Shown: positions 8,582 to 18,395, numbered from the stretch's first letter. The stretch: DNA of 64,000 nt from Maribacter luteus (GCF_009674825.1 NZ_WKJH01000026.1:54931-118930), one strand, 5' to 3'. Notes: generated by a model from the letters alone, not told the origin. A program made the numbers and translations.

Positions 8582-10288
8582 TTGTTAGGTAAAATTAAAT
8601 ACTTACTGCTTCTATTGGTTACATTCCCCCTATCCGCACAAGATGCACCGAGGGAAGACGTAAAACAGATCAATATTGTTTATGGGGCAAATTTCACTAA
8701 GGATGAGGCACGTTATCCAGGGGCCTCGATTTTCAGTAAAGACAATAGACAGATACAATTTGAACATGAAGGCGCGGATCTGTTCTGTGATATCGCCATT
8801 TACTATCAGAAAGAAAATAAACTTAAGGCCATTGGGAACATTCGTTTACAACAAGGGGATTCCATTAACATGACCAGTGGCAAGATCAATTATGATGGTA
8901 ATGAAAATATGGCCAAAGCTTGGGAAGATGTTGTTTTGACCAGTAGTACCAACATGACGTTGAAAACGGACACCCTTCGCTTCAACAGATTGGAACAACA
9001 AGCTTATTACAAGGATTTTGGGACGGTTGTAGACTCCGTTAATACATTGACCAGTGAAATAGGCCGTTATTTTTTAGAGAACAAAAAATTACAGTTTTTG
9101 GATAGTGTACATATCGTGAATCCTGATTATATTTTGGATTCCGAACAGTTGGATTATTATGAAACTTCGAAAAACGCTTACTTATACGGCCCATCGACCA
9201 TAACTGGTAAAGCCTATAAGATCTATTGTGAAAGAGGTTTTTACGACACTAAAGTCGAAAGTGGTTATTTTATTAAAAACACGAGAATCGATTATAACAA
9301 TCGCATCATTAAAGGTGATAGTGTTTACTTTAACAAAGCACGGGAATTTGCTTCGGCCACCAACAACATAAAGGTCATAGACACGGTAAACAACGGGGTG
9401 ATCAAGGCGCATTACGCAGAGGTCTTTAAAGCAAAGGATTCCGTATTCGCTACCCGACGGGCCGTATCCATATCGGTAATGGAGCAAGATTCACTGTATA
9501 TGCATGGCGACACCCTTATGGTGACCGGCAAACCGGAACATAGGATTTTAAGGGCCTTCAGGAACGCTAAATTCTACAAGACCGATCTTAGCGGCAAGTG
9601 CGATTCCATTCATGCCGATCAAAAGACGGGCATCACCCAATTGATCACAAACCCAATTATTTGGAACGGCCCCAATCAAATGACGGGAGATAGCATCCTT
9701 TTGAAGTCTGACCTTGAGACTGAAAAAATGGACTCCCTTAAAGTACTCAACAATGCGTTTATCATTTCCCTCGACAGTATAAGTATGGAGGGTTATAACC
9801 AAGCAAAGGGGAAAGATCTATTCGGTAAATTCAAGGAAAATCAATTAAAGCTCATCGATCTGATAAAAAATACCGAGGTCATCTATTACATGTACAATGA
9901 TGATGATGAACTTATAGGTATAGACAAGACCATTTGCAGTGCCATTCGTATTAGCCTTGAGAATAATGATATTGACGAGCTTACCTTCATCACGGATCCC
10001 GACGGTGATATTTTCCCGGAAACCGAACTACCGGAAAATAGTAGAAAGCTAAAAGGTTTCATTTGGCGTGGAGATGAGCGTATAATAACGAAAGATGACA
10101 TTTTCGACGAGGACGACAACAATTTAGAGCTTCCGGTCATAAGAGGAATAACCAACCCCATCGATATAGATGCGGAAGAAGAAGAACGAAGTTCAAATGA
10201 AGGCGATCCGGTGAATAACATTCCACCGAAGAACGACAAGGCTACAAATCCCAAAAAGGATTTAAAGCAGAAGAAAGCCAATGAATAG
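8582..10288 (+). CDS. OstA/LptA-like periplasmic protein
   Basis: The 568-residue protein has a signal peptide (LLLLLVTFPLSAQ) and long OstA-type beta repeats of the kind found in LptA and the N-terminal part of LptD: GNIRLQQGDSINMTSGKINYDG, DTLRFNRLEQQAYYKDFGTVVD and several copies of a GDS/D-Y pattern. LptA-type proteins carry lipopolysaccharide across the periplasm. This is the Bacteroidota OstA-like form, with several domains in tandem and a charged C-terminal tail (DKATNPKKDLKQKK). No in-frame ATG is present near the signal peptide. An ATG at 8575 is in another frame and stops after five codons, so the TTG at 8582 is taken as start. The next gene follows after 5 bases. Confidence 0.82.
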   Translation: MLGKIKYLLLLLVTFPLSAQDAPREDVKQINIVYGANFTKDEARYPGASIFSKDNRQIQFEHEGADLFCDIAIYYQKENKLKAIGNIRLQQGDSINMTSGKINYDGNENMAKAWEDVVLTSSTNMTLKTDTLRFNRLEQQAYYKDFGTVVDSVNTLTSEIGRYFLENKKLQFLDSVHIVNPDYILDSEQLDYYETSKNAYLYGPSTITGKAYKIYCERGFYDTKVESGYFIKNTRIDYNNRIIKGDSVYFNKAREFASATNNIKVIDTVNNGVIKAHYAEVFKAKDSVFATRRAVSISVMEQDSLYMHGDTLMVTGKPEHRILRAFRNAKFYKTDLSGKCDSIHADQKTGITQLITNPIIWNGPNQMTGDSILLKSDLETEKMDSLKVLNNAFIISLDSISMEGYNQAKGKDLFGKFKENQLKLIDLIKNTEVIYYMYNDDDELIGIDKTICSAIRISLENNDIDELTFITDPDGDIFPETELPENSRKLKGFIWRGDERIITKDDIFDEDDNNLELPVIRGITNPIDIDAEEEERSSNEGDPVNNIPPKNDKATNPKKDLKQKKANE

Positions 10289-10293
10289 GCAAT

Positions 10294-11475
10294 ATGAAAA
10301 ATGATTTTCTAAAATTCCAGGCCCAAACATCTCCACATCCTTTGGCCATACAAGTATCCCACGCTAAAGGTTCTTACATCTACGACAATGAAGGGAATGC
10401 CCATTTAGATTTTGTTGCAGGGGTTTCTGCCTGTAGTCTGGGCCATTGCCACCCTAAAGTCGTACATGCGATCAAAACCCAAGTAGACAAGTATATGCAC
10501 GTAATGGTGTATGGTGAATACATTCAAGAACCTGCTGTGGCCTATGCCAAACTTTTGGCCTCCCTGCTCCCTGCTCCTTTAGAAACCACGTATTTGGTCA
10601 ATTCGGGAACCGAAGCCATAGAAGGTGCCTTGAAATTGGCACGTAGATATACCGGAAGAAGTCAGATCATAGCTGCCAAGAAAGCCTACCATGGGAATAC
10701 CATGGGAAGTTTAAGCCTCATGGGGCTCGAAGAACGAAAAAGCCCATTCAGGCCTTTGATTCCGGATATTGCCTATATGGATTTCAATTCAATATCGGAT
10801 CTCGAAAATATAACATCAAAAACAGCTGCGGTCATTTTAGAGACCATTCAAGGTGGGGCGGGCTTCATTGAACCCAATTCAGGTTATTTGACCAAAGTAA
10901 GGGAACGTTGTTCAGAAGTAGGTGCCTTATTGATCCTTGATGAGATTCAACCAGGATTCGGCCGTACCGGCAAATTATTCGCCTTTGAAAATTATAACTG
11001 CGTACCCGATATCCTTGTCATAGGAAAAGGTATGGCCTCAGGTTTGCCCGTTGGCGCATTCGTCGCATCGAACGAAATGATGAACACCTTACAGGATAAC
11101 CCTAAGATGGGTCACATCACCACTTTCGGTGGTAATCCCGTTATAGCTTCAGCATCTTTGGCAACACTATCACATATTGTCGAAAGTGATATAATGGCAG
11201 ATACGTTGACCAAGGAAAAACATATCCGAAGGGTATTGAAACATAAGTATATTAAAGAAATCCGGGGGAAAGGCCTTATGCTTGCCCTGATCTTGGAAAC
11301 TCCCGAAATTGCCGACTATCTCATTTTAACCGCTGCTAAAGAACACCTTATCCTATTTTGGTTATTATTTGAAAAACACGCAGCTAGAATAACACCTCCA
11401 CTTACCATTTCATTAAGTGAAATTGATGAAGGATGCGAAATAATCCTAAGGATCTTGAACAAATACGAACAATAA
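10294..11475 (+). CDS. Class-III PLP-dependent aminotransferase
   Basis: This 393-residue protein is a fold-type I class-III aminotransferase (acetylornithine/ornithine/4-aminobutyrate group). Visible motifs are the N-terminal YDNEGNAHLDFVAGVSA, VNSGTEAIEGALKLARR for phosphate binding, LILDEIQPGFGRTG with the cofactor-contacting Asp, and Lys245 in VIGKGMASG as the Schiff-base lysine. The amino donor cannot be assigned; a separate ornithine aminotransferase is encoded at 55019-56296. It is 5 bases downstream of the OstA-like gene, an arrangement that may be conserved in Flavobacteria, but no metabolic link is evident. Confidence 0.85.
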   Translation: MKNDFLKFQAQTSPHPLAIQVSHAKGSYIYDNEGNAHLDFVAGVSACSLGHCHPKVVHAIKTQVDKYMHVMVYGEYIQEPAVAYAKLLASLLPAPLETTYLVNSGTEAIEGALKLARRYTGRSQIIAAKKAYHGNTMGSLSLMGLEERKSPFRPLIPDIAYMDFNSISDLENITSKTAAVILETIQGGAGFIEPNSGYLTKVRERCSEVGALLILDEIQPGFGRTGKLFAFENYNCVPDILVIGKGMASGLPVGAFVASNEMMNTLQDNPKMGHITTFGGNPVIASASLATLSHIVESDIMADTLTKEKHIRRVLKHKYIKEIRGKGLMLALILETPEIADYLILTAAKEHLILFWLLFEKHAARITPPLTISLSEIDEGCEIILRILNKYEQ

Positions 11476-11495
11476 TTTGTTAACTAATTTGTTAA
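11474..11495 (+). repeat. Tandem direct repeat AATTTGTTAA with 12-base period
   Basis: AATTTGTTAA occurs at 11474-11483 and again at 11486-11495, in the 97-base gap before the TPR gene. It may be part of a promoter or operator for that gene; the second copy resembles a -7 box with one base missing. No function can be shown. Confidence 0.45.
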
Positions 11496-11572
11496 TAATA
11501 TAGCCCTATTCCGGATTAAAACTAAGTCCCAAAAGACTACTTTTAAATCCATAGTTTAACCAAATAGTACCT

Positions 11573-12973
11573 ATGGCGTTAGAAGCCAATGAAAGGCCAA
11601 ATAAGCCCATTGCCAAGTTTGAATCCATGCTGAAGACCGATGATGTCTATTTCTTTGACGCTGAAGACTTTGAAGACATTATACACCATTATCTGAACCA
11701 TGGAAAAATAGCTTTGGCAAAGAAAGCCATCAAGATAAGTTTACGACAACACCCTGACTCCATTGCGTTAAAACTGTTGGATGTTGAGGTTCTTGTGTTC
11801 GAAAACAACCTTGACAGGGCCGAGGAATTATTGGACAAGCTTCAACTCTTGGACAGTTCCAATGAAGAGATTTTTATCCAAAGAGCCAATATCTACTCAA
11901 AAAAAGACAATCACGAAGTTGCTGTCAAGTTACTGAAAAGGGCTTTGGAACTCTCAGATGACGGTTATGACATTCACTCGTTATTGGGAATGGAATATCT
12001 TTTTATGGACGATTTTAAACTCGCCAAAGAAAGCTTTATGCGCTGTGTTGATTTTGATGACCAGGATTATTCCTCATTATACAACGTAATATATTGTTTC
12101 GATTTTCTTGAAGATTTTGAGGGCGCCATTATTTATCTTAATGAATATTTGGACAGGAACCCCTATTGTGAAGTTGCTTGGCACCAATTAGGCAAACAAT
12201 ATTATGCCAAACACATGTACAAAGAGGCTTTGACCGCTTTCGATTTCGCCATAATTTCAGACGACTCTTTTATAGGAGCTTATTTTGAGAAAGGGAAAGT
12301 TCTTGAAAAACTGGGAAAATATAGCGAGGCTATAGAGAATTACGAGACGACCATACAAATAGAGGACCCGACCTCACATGCATATTTGCGCATTGGCAAG
12401 TGTTACGAACATTTGGGCAATGATGAAATGGCAAAATATTATTACTACCAGACCGTACATGAAGACCCTTTGTTAGACAAAGGTTGGTTGGCCATAACCG
12501 ATTTCTATTACAGTAAGGAAGATTTTGACAAAGCCCTGTATTACATCAACAAAGCTTTGAACATTGATGGTGAAAACCCTACTTATTGGAAAAAAAGTGC
12601 CGGAATCAATGCTTCTTTAAAAAACTATGACCAAGCAGATTTTTCGTTTAAACAAGCCGTTGAGTTGGGTAATTACGAATTGGACACATGGTTGAATTGG
12701 GCAGATGTCGCAAGGTGCAACAAGGATTATGAAGCGGGAATCCATATTCTGTCTCAAGGATTGGAGTTTTATCCCGATAGTGCGGAAATTCAATATAAAA
12801 CCGTAGGTCTTCACCTCTTGGCCAACGATAAGATAAATGCACGTATTCGTTTAATGGATGCCTTAAAAATCAATTCAGGGAAAATTCACCTATTCGAGGA
12901 AGAGTTCCCGGATTACTTCAAAACAGAGTGGGCCCAGAACATAATAGCCAATAACAAAAGAGCTTCTAGATAA
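11573..12973 (+). CDS. Tetratricopeptide-repeat protein
   Basis: The 466-residue protein has no signal peptide or membrane segment and is built of about ten TPR-like helix pairs, for example IYSKKDNHEVAVKLLKRALEL, FEKGKVLEKLGKYSEAIENYE, LRIGKCYEHLGNDEMAKYYYY and YSKEDFDKALYYINKALNI. TPR arrays act as protein-binding scaffolds. The protein is acidic and predicted cytosolic. The two DUF368 genes start 25 bases downstream on the same strand, but a -7-like box between them suggests they may have their own promoter. Partner and role are unknown. Confidence 0.85.
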   Translation: MALEANERPNKPIAKFESMLKTDDVYFFDAEDFEDIIHHYLNHGKIALAKKAIKISLRQHPDSIALKLLDVEVLVFENNLDRAEELLDKLQLLDSSNEEIFIQRANIYSKKDNHEVAVKLLKRALELSDDGYDIHSLLGMEYLFMDDFKLAKESFMRCVDFDDQDYSSLYNVIYCFDFLEDFEGAIIYLNEYLDRNPYCEVAWHQLGKQYYAKHMYKEALTAFDFAIISDDSFIGAYFEKGKVLEKLGKYSEAIENYETTIQIEDPTSHAYLRIGKCYEHLGNDEMAKYYYYQTVHEDPLLDKGWLAITDFYYSKEDFDKALYYINKALNIDGENPTYWKKSAGINASLKNYDQADFSFKQAVELGNYELDTWLNWADVARCNKDYEAGIHILSQGLEFYPDSAEIQYKTVGLHLLANDKINARIRLMDALKINSGKIHLFEEEFPDYFKTEWAQNIIANNKRASR

Positions 12974-12979
12974 ATAGAC

Positions 12980-12987
12980 TATTTTTG
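12980..12987 (+). promoter_or_regulatory. Putative -7 box (TATTTTTG) of the DUF368 pair
   Basis: TATTTTTG fits TAnnTTTG and lies 7 bases after the TPR stop codon and 11 bases before the DUF368 ATG. No TTG is found at the -33 distance. It would give an almost leaderless transcript. Confidence 0.4.
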
Positions 12988-12998
12988 CTTTTTTGTTT

Positions 12999-13916
12999 AT
13001 GGAAAATCGAAACTTACTTCAGTATATTTTTATTACCCTAAAAGGAATGGCCATGGGTGCTGCCGATGTTGTCCCAGGTGTTTCAGGGGGCACAATTGCT
13101 TTTATATCGGGAATTTACGAAGAACTGATCACATCTATCAACAATATTAAACCCTCTTTGATCACGGATTGGAAAAACGAAGGGTTCAAGGTTTTTTGGC
13201 AAAAACTCAATGGTAATTTTCTGGTTGCCTTGTTTTTGGGCATTTTCATTAGTCTTTTCTCTTTGGCCACATTGGTCAGTTGGTTACTGGAAAATGAGCC
13301 GATTTTACTTTGGTCGTTCTTTTTCGGGTTGGTAGCTGCCAGTATTATCTTTGTCGGAAAGGAAATAACCAAATGGAATTTGGCTACGGTCATTATTTTA
13401 TTCTTCGGAGCTGGCTTGGCTTATTTCATTACCACCCTTCCGGCATCTGAAAACACCGCAAGTCTACCCTATTTGTTCATGTCCGGTGCCTTAGCGGTTT
13501 GTGCCATGATACTTCCGGGAATATCCGGTGCCTTTATCCTGGTTCTCTTGGGATCTTATAAGACCATTTTAGACGCTGTTCATGAAAGGGACATCAAAAT
13601 AGTGATCACTGTTGCATTGGGGGCCATATTTGGACTTCTCAGTTTTGCAAAACTCCTTAAATGGATGTTCAGTAACTACAAGAACCTGACTTTGGCTTTA
13701 TTGACCGGATTCATCCTAGGTTCATTGAATAAAATTTGGCCTTGGAAATTGATCTTGGAAACCAAGACCATTGGCGACAAGGTCATAACCCTTAAAGAGC
13801 AGAATGTTTCCCCTTTCGGCTTTGAAGGCGATCCACAATTAATGTATGCGATTATTGCTGCGATCATTGGTTTTTCCCTTATTTTTATACTTGAGAAACT
13901 TGCCTCGAAAAAATAA
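12999..13916 (+). CDS. DUF368 membrane protein, PopT-type (undecaprenyl phosphate translocase family), first copy
   Basis: About 305 residues, with eight or more hydrophobic segments and the two inverted-repeat signatures of DUF368: GMAMGAADVVPGVSGGTIAF near the N terminus and MILPGISGAFILVLLG in the middle. DUF368 (PopT) proteins were recently identified, alongside DedA-family UptA, as carriers that return undecaprenyl phosphate across the cytoplasmic membrane for envelope glycan synthesis. The ATG at 12999 is preferred over a TTG two codons earlier. The second copy starts 12 bases after the stop. Confidence 0.88.
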   Translation: MENRNLLQYIFITLKGMAMGAADVVPGVSGGTIAFISGIYEELITSINNIKPSLITDWKNEGFKVFWQKLNGNFLVALFLGIFISLFSLATLVSWLLENEPILLWSFFFGLVAASIIFVGKEITKWNLATVIILFFGAGLAYFITTLPASENTASLPYLFMSGALAVCAMILPGISGAFILVLLGSYKTILDAVHERDIKIVITVALGAIFGLLSFAKLLKWMFSNYKNLTLALLTGFILGSLNKIWPWKLILETKTIGDKVITLKEQNVSPFGFEGDPQLMYAIIAAIIGFSLIFILEKLASKK

Positions 13917-13928
13917 TCTTTTTACCAT

Positions 13929-14942
13929 ATGTACGAGCCTAGAACATTTTTGGATAAATTGTTTTTGGTCATCAAGGGCCTTGCAATGGGGGCTGCCAAT
14001 AAGGTGCCCGGGGTTTCTGGTGGTATAGTGGCATTTGTCGGTGGATTTTATGAAGAATTCATCTACTCCTTACAGAAAATAAACATAAAGGCCTTTAAAC
14101 TTTTGTTCAACGGTAGGTTCAAGAGTTTCTACCGTTATGTAAATGGCCAGTTTTTGGCGCTCCTTATTTTTGGTATGCTTGTTAGTTATTTCAGTGTGTC
14201 CAAAATCCTAGATTACTTCTTGGAACGTAAAGAACTTTTTGTCTGGTCTGCCTTTTTTGGAATGATTTTAGGTTCTATCTATTTCATTTCCAAAGACTTT
14301 AAACACTGGAACAGAAAAACACTGACTGCTGGTATTTTAGGCCTAATCGTGGGTATTTCCATCAGTTTTCTAAGTCCGGCCAAGGAGAACGATAACTTAT
14401 TGTTCATTTTTTTATGTGGAATGATCAGTGTCTCCGGTATGACCCTCCCGGGACTTTCAGGTTCTTTTATCTTGATTCTATTAGGTAACTATGTCTTGCT
14501 ACTTGTAGACTCGGTGAATGCACTTTATGACTCTATGTCCGAAGTAATCCGTGGTGATTTCAGCTTTATAAAAAATGAAGAACGCCTTGATACCCTAATG
14601 ATACTAGCGGTATTCACCGCAGGTTCAGCAACCGGACTGGTTACCTTATCACATATACTTACTTATGTGCTAAAACATTATAAACATATTACCACTGCAG
14701 TGATCATCGGGTTCATAACCGGGTCTTTAGGGGTAGTATGGCCATGGAAACGTACAATATTCAAAACGAATGAACTAGGGCAGATTTTATTGGACTCCAA
14801 CGGCAAAGAAATCATATTGAATTATCAAAGATATTTCCCGGATTTCAGTAACAGCGAAACATGGTGGGCCATATTTTTTGTAATCGTAGGAATATTTATT
14901 TTATTAGGATTGGAATGGTATGGAAACAATAGAAAAAAATAA
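13929..14942 (+). CDS. DUF368 membrane protein, PopT-type, second copy
   Basis: A 337-residue paralogue of the preceding gene with the same paired signatures (LAMGAANKVPGVSGGIVAF and MTLPGLSGSFILILLG) and a similar number of membrane segments. It is clearly diverged from the first copy and about 30 residues longer, including a charged loop (SEVIRGDFSFIKNEERLD). The two may have different lipid-carrier preferences or work as a heteromer; both are inference. Its last 23 bases overlap the start of aroE in another frame, so translation of the two is probably coupled. Confidence 0.88.
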   Translation: MYEPRTFLDKLFLVIKGLAMGAANKVPGVSGGIVAFVGGFYEEFIYSLQKINIKAFKLLFNGRFKSFYRYVNGQFLALLIFGMLVSYFSVSKILDYFLERKELFVWSAFFGMILGSIYFISKDFKHWNRKTLTAGILGLIVGISISFLSPAKENDNLLFIFLCGMISVSGMTLPGLSGSFILILLGNYVLLLVDSVNALYDSMSEVIRGDFSFIKNEERLDTLMILAVFTAGSATGLVTLSHILTYVLKHYKHITTAVIIGFITGSLGVVWPWKRTIFKTNELGQILLDSNGKEIILNYQRYFPDFSNSETWWAIFFVIVGIFILLGLEWYGNNRKK

Positions 14943-15669
14943 TTATGGCTTGGTGGGCAAGAATATTTCTTACTCATTTTCGGAAAGCTATTTTGCGGAT
15001 AAATTCAAAAAACTGGGATTATCGGGATATTCATACCGTAACTATGACTTGGCCCATATCGAAGATTTTAAAGAGCTGGTCGGTGAAGATAAGAACCTTA
15101 AAGGTCTGAATGTTACCATCCCCTATAAAGAAGCGGTTATCCCCTATTTGGACAAGCTAGACAAAAAAGCAAGAAAAGTAGGTGCGGTCAATACTGTAAA
15201 GTTTACCAAAAAAGGCCTAAAAGGCTATAATACAGATATTTATGGATTCAAAAAATCGATAAAACCTTATCTAAAGAAACACCACAAACGTGCCTTGATC
15301 TTGGGTACGGGAGGAGCATCAAAAGCTGTCGCCTTTGTTTTTAAGGAATTGGGTATAAAGTTTAAATTCGTGTCTAGAACCGCAAAAAAGAATCAGCTCC
15401 TATATGACGATTTAGACGAAAAAACGATGAAAAAATATAAGGTTCTTGTCAACTGCACCCCTTTGGGAACATTCCCGAATATAGAGGAAAAACCAGCTAT
15501 TCCCTTTCAATTGATCTCTGATAAACATTTACTGTTCGATTTAATTTACAACCCAGAGAAAACCGCCTTTCTACGGGATGGTGAAAAACAAGGCGCAACC
15601 ATTCGTAATGGATTAAGGATGCTAGAGTTACAGGCAGAAAAGTCCTGGAAAATCTGGAATTCCAAATAG
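14920..15669 (+). CDS. aroE: Shikimate dehydrogenase
   Basis: The 249-residue enzyme reduces 3-dehydroshikimate to shikimate with NADPH in aromatic amino acid synthesis. The N-terminal substrate domain has the Ser pair in ISYSFSESYF, Lys70 in NVTIPYKE and Asp106 in GYNTDIYGF, the catalytic Lys/Asp pair. The nucleotide motif GTGGASKA follows at about 129-136, and NGLRMLELQAEKSW closes the protein. The start ATG lies inside the end of the upstream DUF368 gene (23-base overlap). It is slightly shorter than E. coli AroE, which is normal for Bacteroidota. Confidence 0.93.
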   Translation: METIEKNNYGLVGKNISYSFSESYFADKFKKLGLSGYSYRNYDLAHIEDFKELVGEDKNLKGLNVTIPYKEAVIPYLDKLDKKARKVGAVNTVKFTKKGLKGYNTDIYGFKKSIKPYLKKHHKRALILGTGGASKAVAFVFKELGIKFKFVSRTAKKNQLLYDDLDEKTMKKYKVLVNCTPLGTFPNIEEKPAIPFQLISDKHLLFDLIYNPEKTAFLRDGEKQGATIRNGLRMLELQAEKSWKIWNSK

Positions 15670-15762
15670 CCTAACCAAAAAAGAACAAGTATAAGCTTTG
15701 GAATTCATTTCGTTGTTAGTATATTACAATAGCATTCTTAAGCAGAACTAACACGAATTACA

Positions 15763-17826
15763 ATGCAAGAAGATAAAGATCAAGAACTACAAGAAACTGT
15801 AGGTGGGGAAAATATTTCAGAAACTACCGAATCCGTCAATGAAACTTCGGAGAAAAGCCCTGAAATTACAACGGAAAAAACTGATTCGGACGCCACCGAC
15901 GATACCGTAAGTATCGAAAATGAAATTGCCTCTTCGGAACCAGCTCCGGAAGATGAGAAAGGTGAAAATGACGATGACTCGGTCTTGAATGAAATCGACG
16001 AATCAAATGCAGAAGACGCGGAGGATCAGGACAACCATCACAGGCACGATATACCTATTTTGGACTACCATGCCATGTCCATGGAAAATTTAGTGGGCGA
16101 ATTGCAACGTTTGATTAAAAATGAAAAAGTCCAGGCCATAAAGAAACATGTAGATGGTATCAAATATGAATTCGATCTTAAATTCCAAGAATTCATTGAA
16201 GAGAAAAAGGAGGATTTTATAAGCAACGGGGGCAATGAGATAGATTTTCGATATAACTCGGTAACAAAAAGACAATTCAACGAAGTATATTCCGAATATC
16301 GCGAAAAACGAAACCAATATTATAAATCCCTCGAAAACAGTCTAAAAGAAAATTTATCGAACAGGCTGGCGATCATCGAGGAACTGAAAAGTTTGGTGAA
16401 TGTCGAGGAAGACATCAACACCACATACAAACATTTCAAGGAGGTACAAGAAAAATGGCGTAATGCCGGTCCTATACCTCGAAACAATTACAATGATGTT
16501 TGGCGCACCTATCACCATCATATAGAGATTTTCTATGATTTTCTGCATATAAACAGGGAACTGCGCGACCTTGATTTTAAGCACAATCTGGAAGAAAAGA
16601 TAAAGCTCGTTGAACGTGCCGAGGCTTTGGAAAAAGAGGAAGACCTGAATAAGGCCTTTCGTGAATTGCAGACCCTTCATAAAATCTGGAAAGAAGATGT
16701 TGGGCCCGTAGACAAGGAACATCGTGAAGAAATTTGGGAACGTTTCAGCAATGCTACCAAAGTATTGCACCAAAGAAGACAGGATTATTACAAGGACCTA
16801 GATAAGATCCATGAACAAAATCTTGAAAAGAAAAAGGAAATCATAAATTCCATCAAGGGTATTTCCGAAAATATTGCCACGAGCCATAGGGCCCTTCAAC
16901 AACAAATAAAACAGATTGAGGAATTGCGGGATGCTTTTTTCAAAGCCGGCAAAGTACCTCAAAAGGTTAATGAGCAGACATGGGCAGAATTTAAAGAAGC
17001 CGTGCGAAGTTTCAATAGAAATAAAAACGCTTATTACAAAAACCTGAAAAAGGAACAACAGACGAACCTTGATAAAAAACGGGAATTATTGAACCTTGCC
17101 ATTTCACTGAAAGACAGTGAGGATACAGATACGGCCACTTCTGAAATGAAGCGCATACAAAGCGAATGGAAAAAAATAGGCCATGTACCGCGTAAGTATT
17201 CGGACAAAATCTGGAAAGAGTTCAAAGAAGCCTGCAATCATTATTTTGATCGTTTACATGCATCGAAAAATGAGGCCCATAAAGATGAAATCGAAAATTT
17301 CGAAAAAAAGAACGAATGTCTTGAACGCTTAAAAGCATTCGAACTTACTGGAAAACGGGAAGCTGATCTTGCCACCATTAAAGCATTCATCGAAGAATGG
17401 AAGACCTATGGGAGGGTTCCCTTCAACAAAAAGAACATCAACCAAAAATTCAATAAGATCTTGGATGCCATTTTCAAGAAATTGGATGTTGACAGACAAG
17501 AATCGGAACTTCTAAGGTACGGCAACAAAATACAACATTTGGCCAATGCCGATAATGATAGGGCCATCGCCAATGAACGGTCTTTTATAAGAAAGAAAAT
17601 AGAGGAAAGTAAAAATGAAGTTCGTCAGTTAGAAAACAACCTTCAATTCTTTTCGAATGCTTCCGAAGACAATCCTTTGGTTCAGGATGTTATAAAAAGG
17701 GTAGAAAAAAATAAGGAATCGTTGGAAACCTGGAAGGCCAAATTAAAAAAGCTGAACATTATGCAGCATAATTTGGAAAAGGGCGAAAATGAAGCTGAAG
17801 AAACCGACCCAACGGAAGAAGAATAA
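15763..17826 (+). CDS. DUF349 domain-containing protein
   Basis: This 687-residue protein starts with an acidic, low-complexity region (about 1-95, rich in Glu, Asp, Ser, Thr), followed by at least five DUF349 helical repeats. Each has the pattern FKEVQEKWRNAGPIPR, LQTLHKIWKEDVGPVDK, FKAGKVPQKVNEQTWAEFK, IQSEWKKIGHVPRKYSDKIW or FIEEWKTYGRVPFNKKNIN. The C terminus is again charged and coiled-coil-like. No signal peptide or membrane segment is seen. DUF349 proteins are common in Bacteroidota; their function is not established, and the long helices suggest a scaffold or nucleic-acid contact role. A bidirectional terminator follows. Confidence 0.88.
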   Translation: MQEDKDQELQETVGGENISETTESVNETSEKSPEITTEKTDSDATDDTVSIENEIASSEPAPEDEKGENDDDSVLNEIDESNAEDAEDQDNHHRHDIPILDYHAMSMENLVGELQRLIKNEKVQAIKKHVDGIKYEFDLKFQEFIEEKKEDFISNGGNEIDFRYNSVTKRQFNEVYSEYREKRNQYYKSLENSLKENLSNRLAIIEELKSLVNVEEDINTTYKHFKEVQEKWRNAGPIPRNNYNDVWRTYHHHIEIFYDFLHINRELRDLDFKHNLEEKIKLVERAEALEKEEDLNKAFRELQTLHKIWKEDVGPVDKEHREEIWERFSNATKVLHQRRQDYYKDLDKIHEQNLEKKKEIINSIKGISENIATSHRALQQQIKQIEELRDAFFKAGKVPQKVNEQTWAEFKEAVRSFNRNKNAYYKNLKKEQQTNLDKKRELLNLAISLKDSEDTDTATSEMKRIQSEWKKIGHVPRKYSDKIWKEFKEACNHYFDRLHASKNEAHKDEIENFEKKNECLERLKAFELTGKREADLATIKAFIEEWKTYGRVPFNKKNINQKFNKILDAIFKKLDVDRQESELLRYGNKIQHLANADNDRAIANERSFIRKKIEESKNEVRQLENNLQFFSNASEDNPLVQDVIKRVEKNKESLETWKAKLKKLNIMQHNLEKGENEAEETDPTEEE

Positions 17827-17889
17827 GATTTTAGGCCTTATATGAATATATTCATGGTTTGGGCAAACCAATAAATGAATCAGGTTTCA

Positions 17890-17927
17890 AAAAGAAAAAA
17901 CATGGCAAAAGCCATGTTTTTTCTTTT
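17890..17927. terminator. Bidirectional terminator between the DUF349 and CBS genes
   Basis: A 17-bp perfect stem (17890-17906 with 17911-17927, core CATGGC/GCCATG) has A runs on the left and T runs on the right, so it works on both strands. It serves the convergent DUF349 (+) and CBS (-) genes. Confidence 0.92.
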
Positions 17928-17969
17928 ATCAAAATTAGAGAACAACAATCCCCATTAAAAACACTTCAA

Positions 17970-18395
17970 CTAATCCTCATATTGCTGTAATAGGAAATTG
18001 ATCATATCAGTCGTGGTCACAATTCCCTTAAGTTCCCCATCATCAACAACGGGTATGGCATGAAACTCTTTTTTAGATAGCATTTCGGCAACGTCCTTTA
18101 CATAGGTATCCGACGATACACTGAACAAACTTTTGGCCATTACCTGTTCAATACTGAACATGTTGTACACCATGGAATCTACCGAATCCTCATCCTCATA
18201 AACGGCATCGGCAAAACTGATTCGCAATAGATCCGTATAACTCAGCATACCGATTATTTTACTACCTGAAACCACTGGAATATGCCTAATATGGTGCTTT
18301 CGAAATAAATGTTCTGCCTTTTCAAGATTATCTGACGTACTTAGTGTAATAACATTCTTGGTCATTATTGCTGATATGGGAGTTCCTTTCTTCAT
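17970..18395 (-). CDS. CBS-domain pair protein
   Basis: The 141-residue protein is two tandem CBS domains and nothing else: PISAIMTKNVITLSTSDNLEKAEHLF... with IRHIPVVSGSKIIGMLSYTDLL in the first, and VEQVMA-like SIEQVMAKSLFSVSSD with FHAIPVVDDGELKGIVTTTDMI in the second. Such pairs bind adenosine nucleotides and modulate partner proteins. The start at 18395 (MKKGTPIS) is chosen because the 16 residues that could be added upstream do not look like a CBS protein. It is transcribed alone, convergent with the DUF349 gene. The partner is unknown. Confidence 0.85.
   Translation of the reverse strand: MKKGTPISAIMTKNVITLSTSDNLEKAEHLFRKHHIRHIPVVSGSKIIGMLSYTDLLRISFADAVYEDEDSVDSMVYNMFSIEQVMAKSLFSVSSDTYVKDVAEMLSKKEFHAIPVVDDGELKGIVTTTDMINFLLQQYED

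Noticed and set aside
16065..17237. Several minus-strand open frames opposite the DUF349 gene, one of 139 codons
   Set aside because: They are antisense to a clear repeat protein, with Phe/Leu-rich translations expected from reading Lys/Glu codons backwards.
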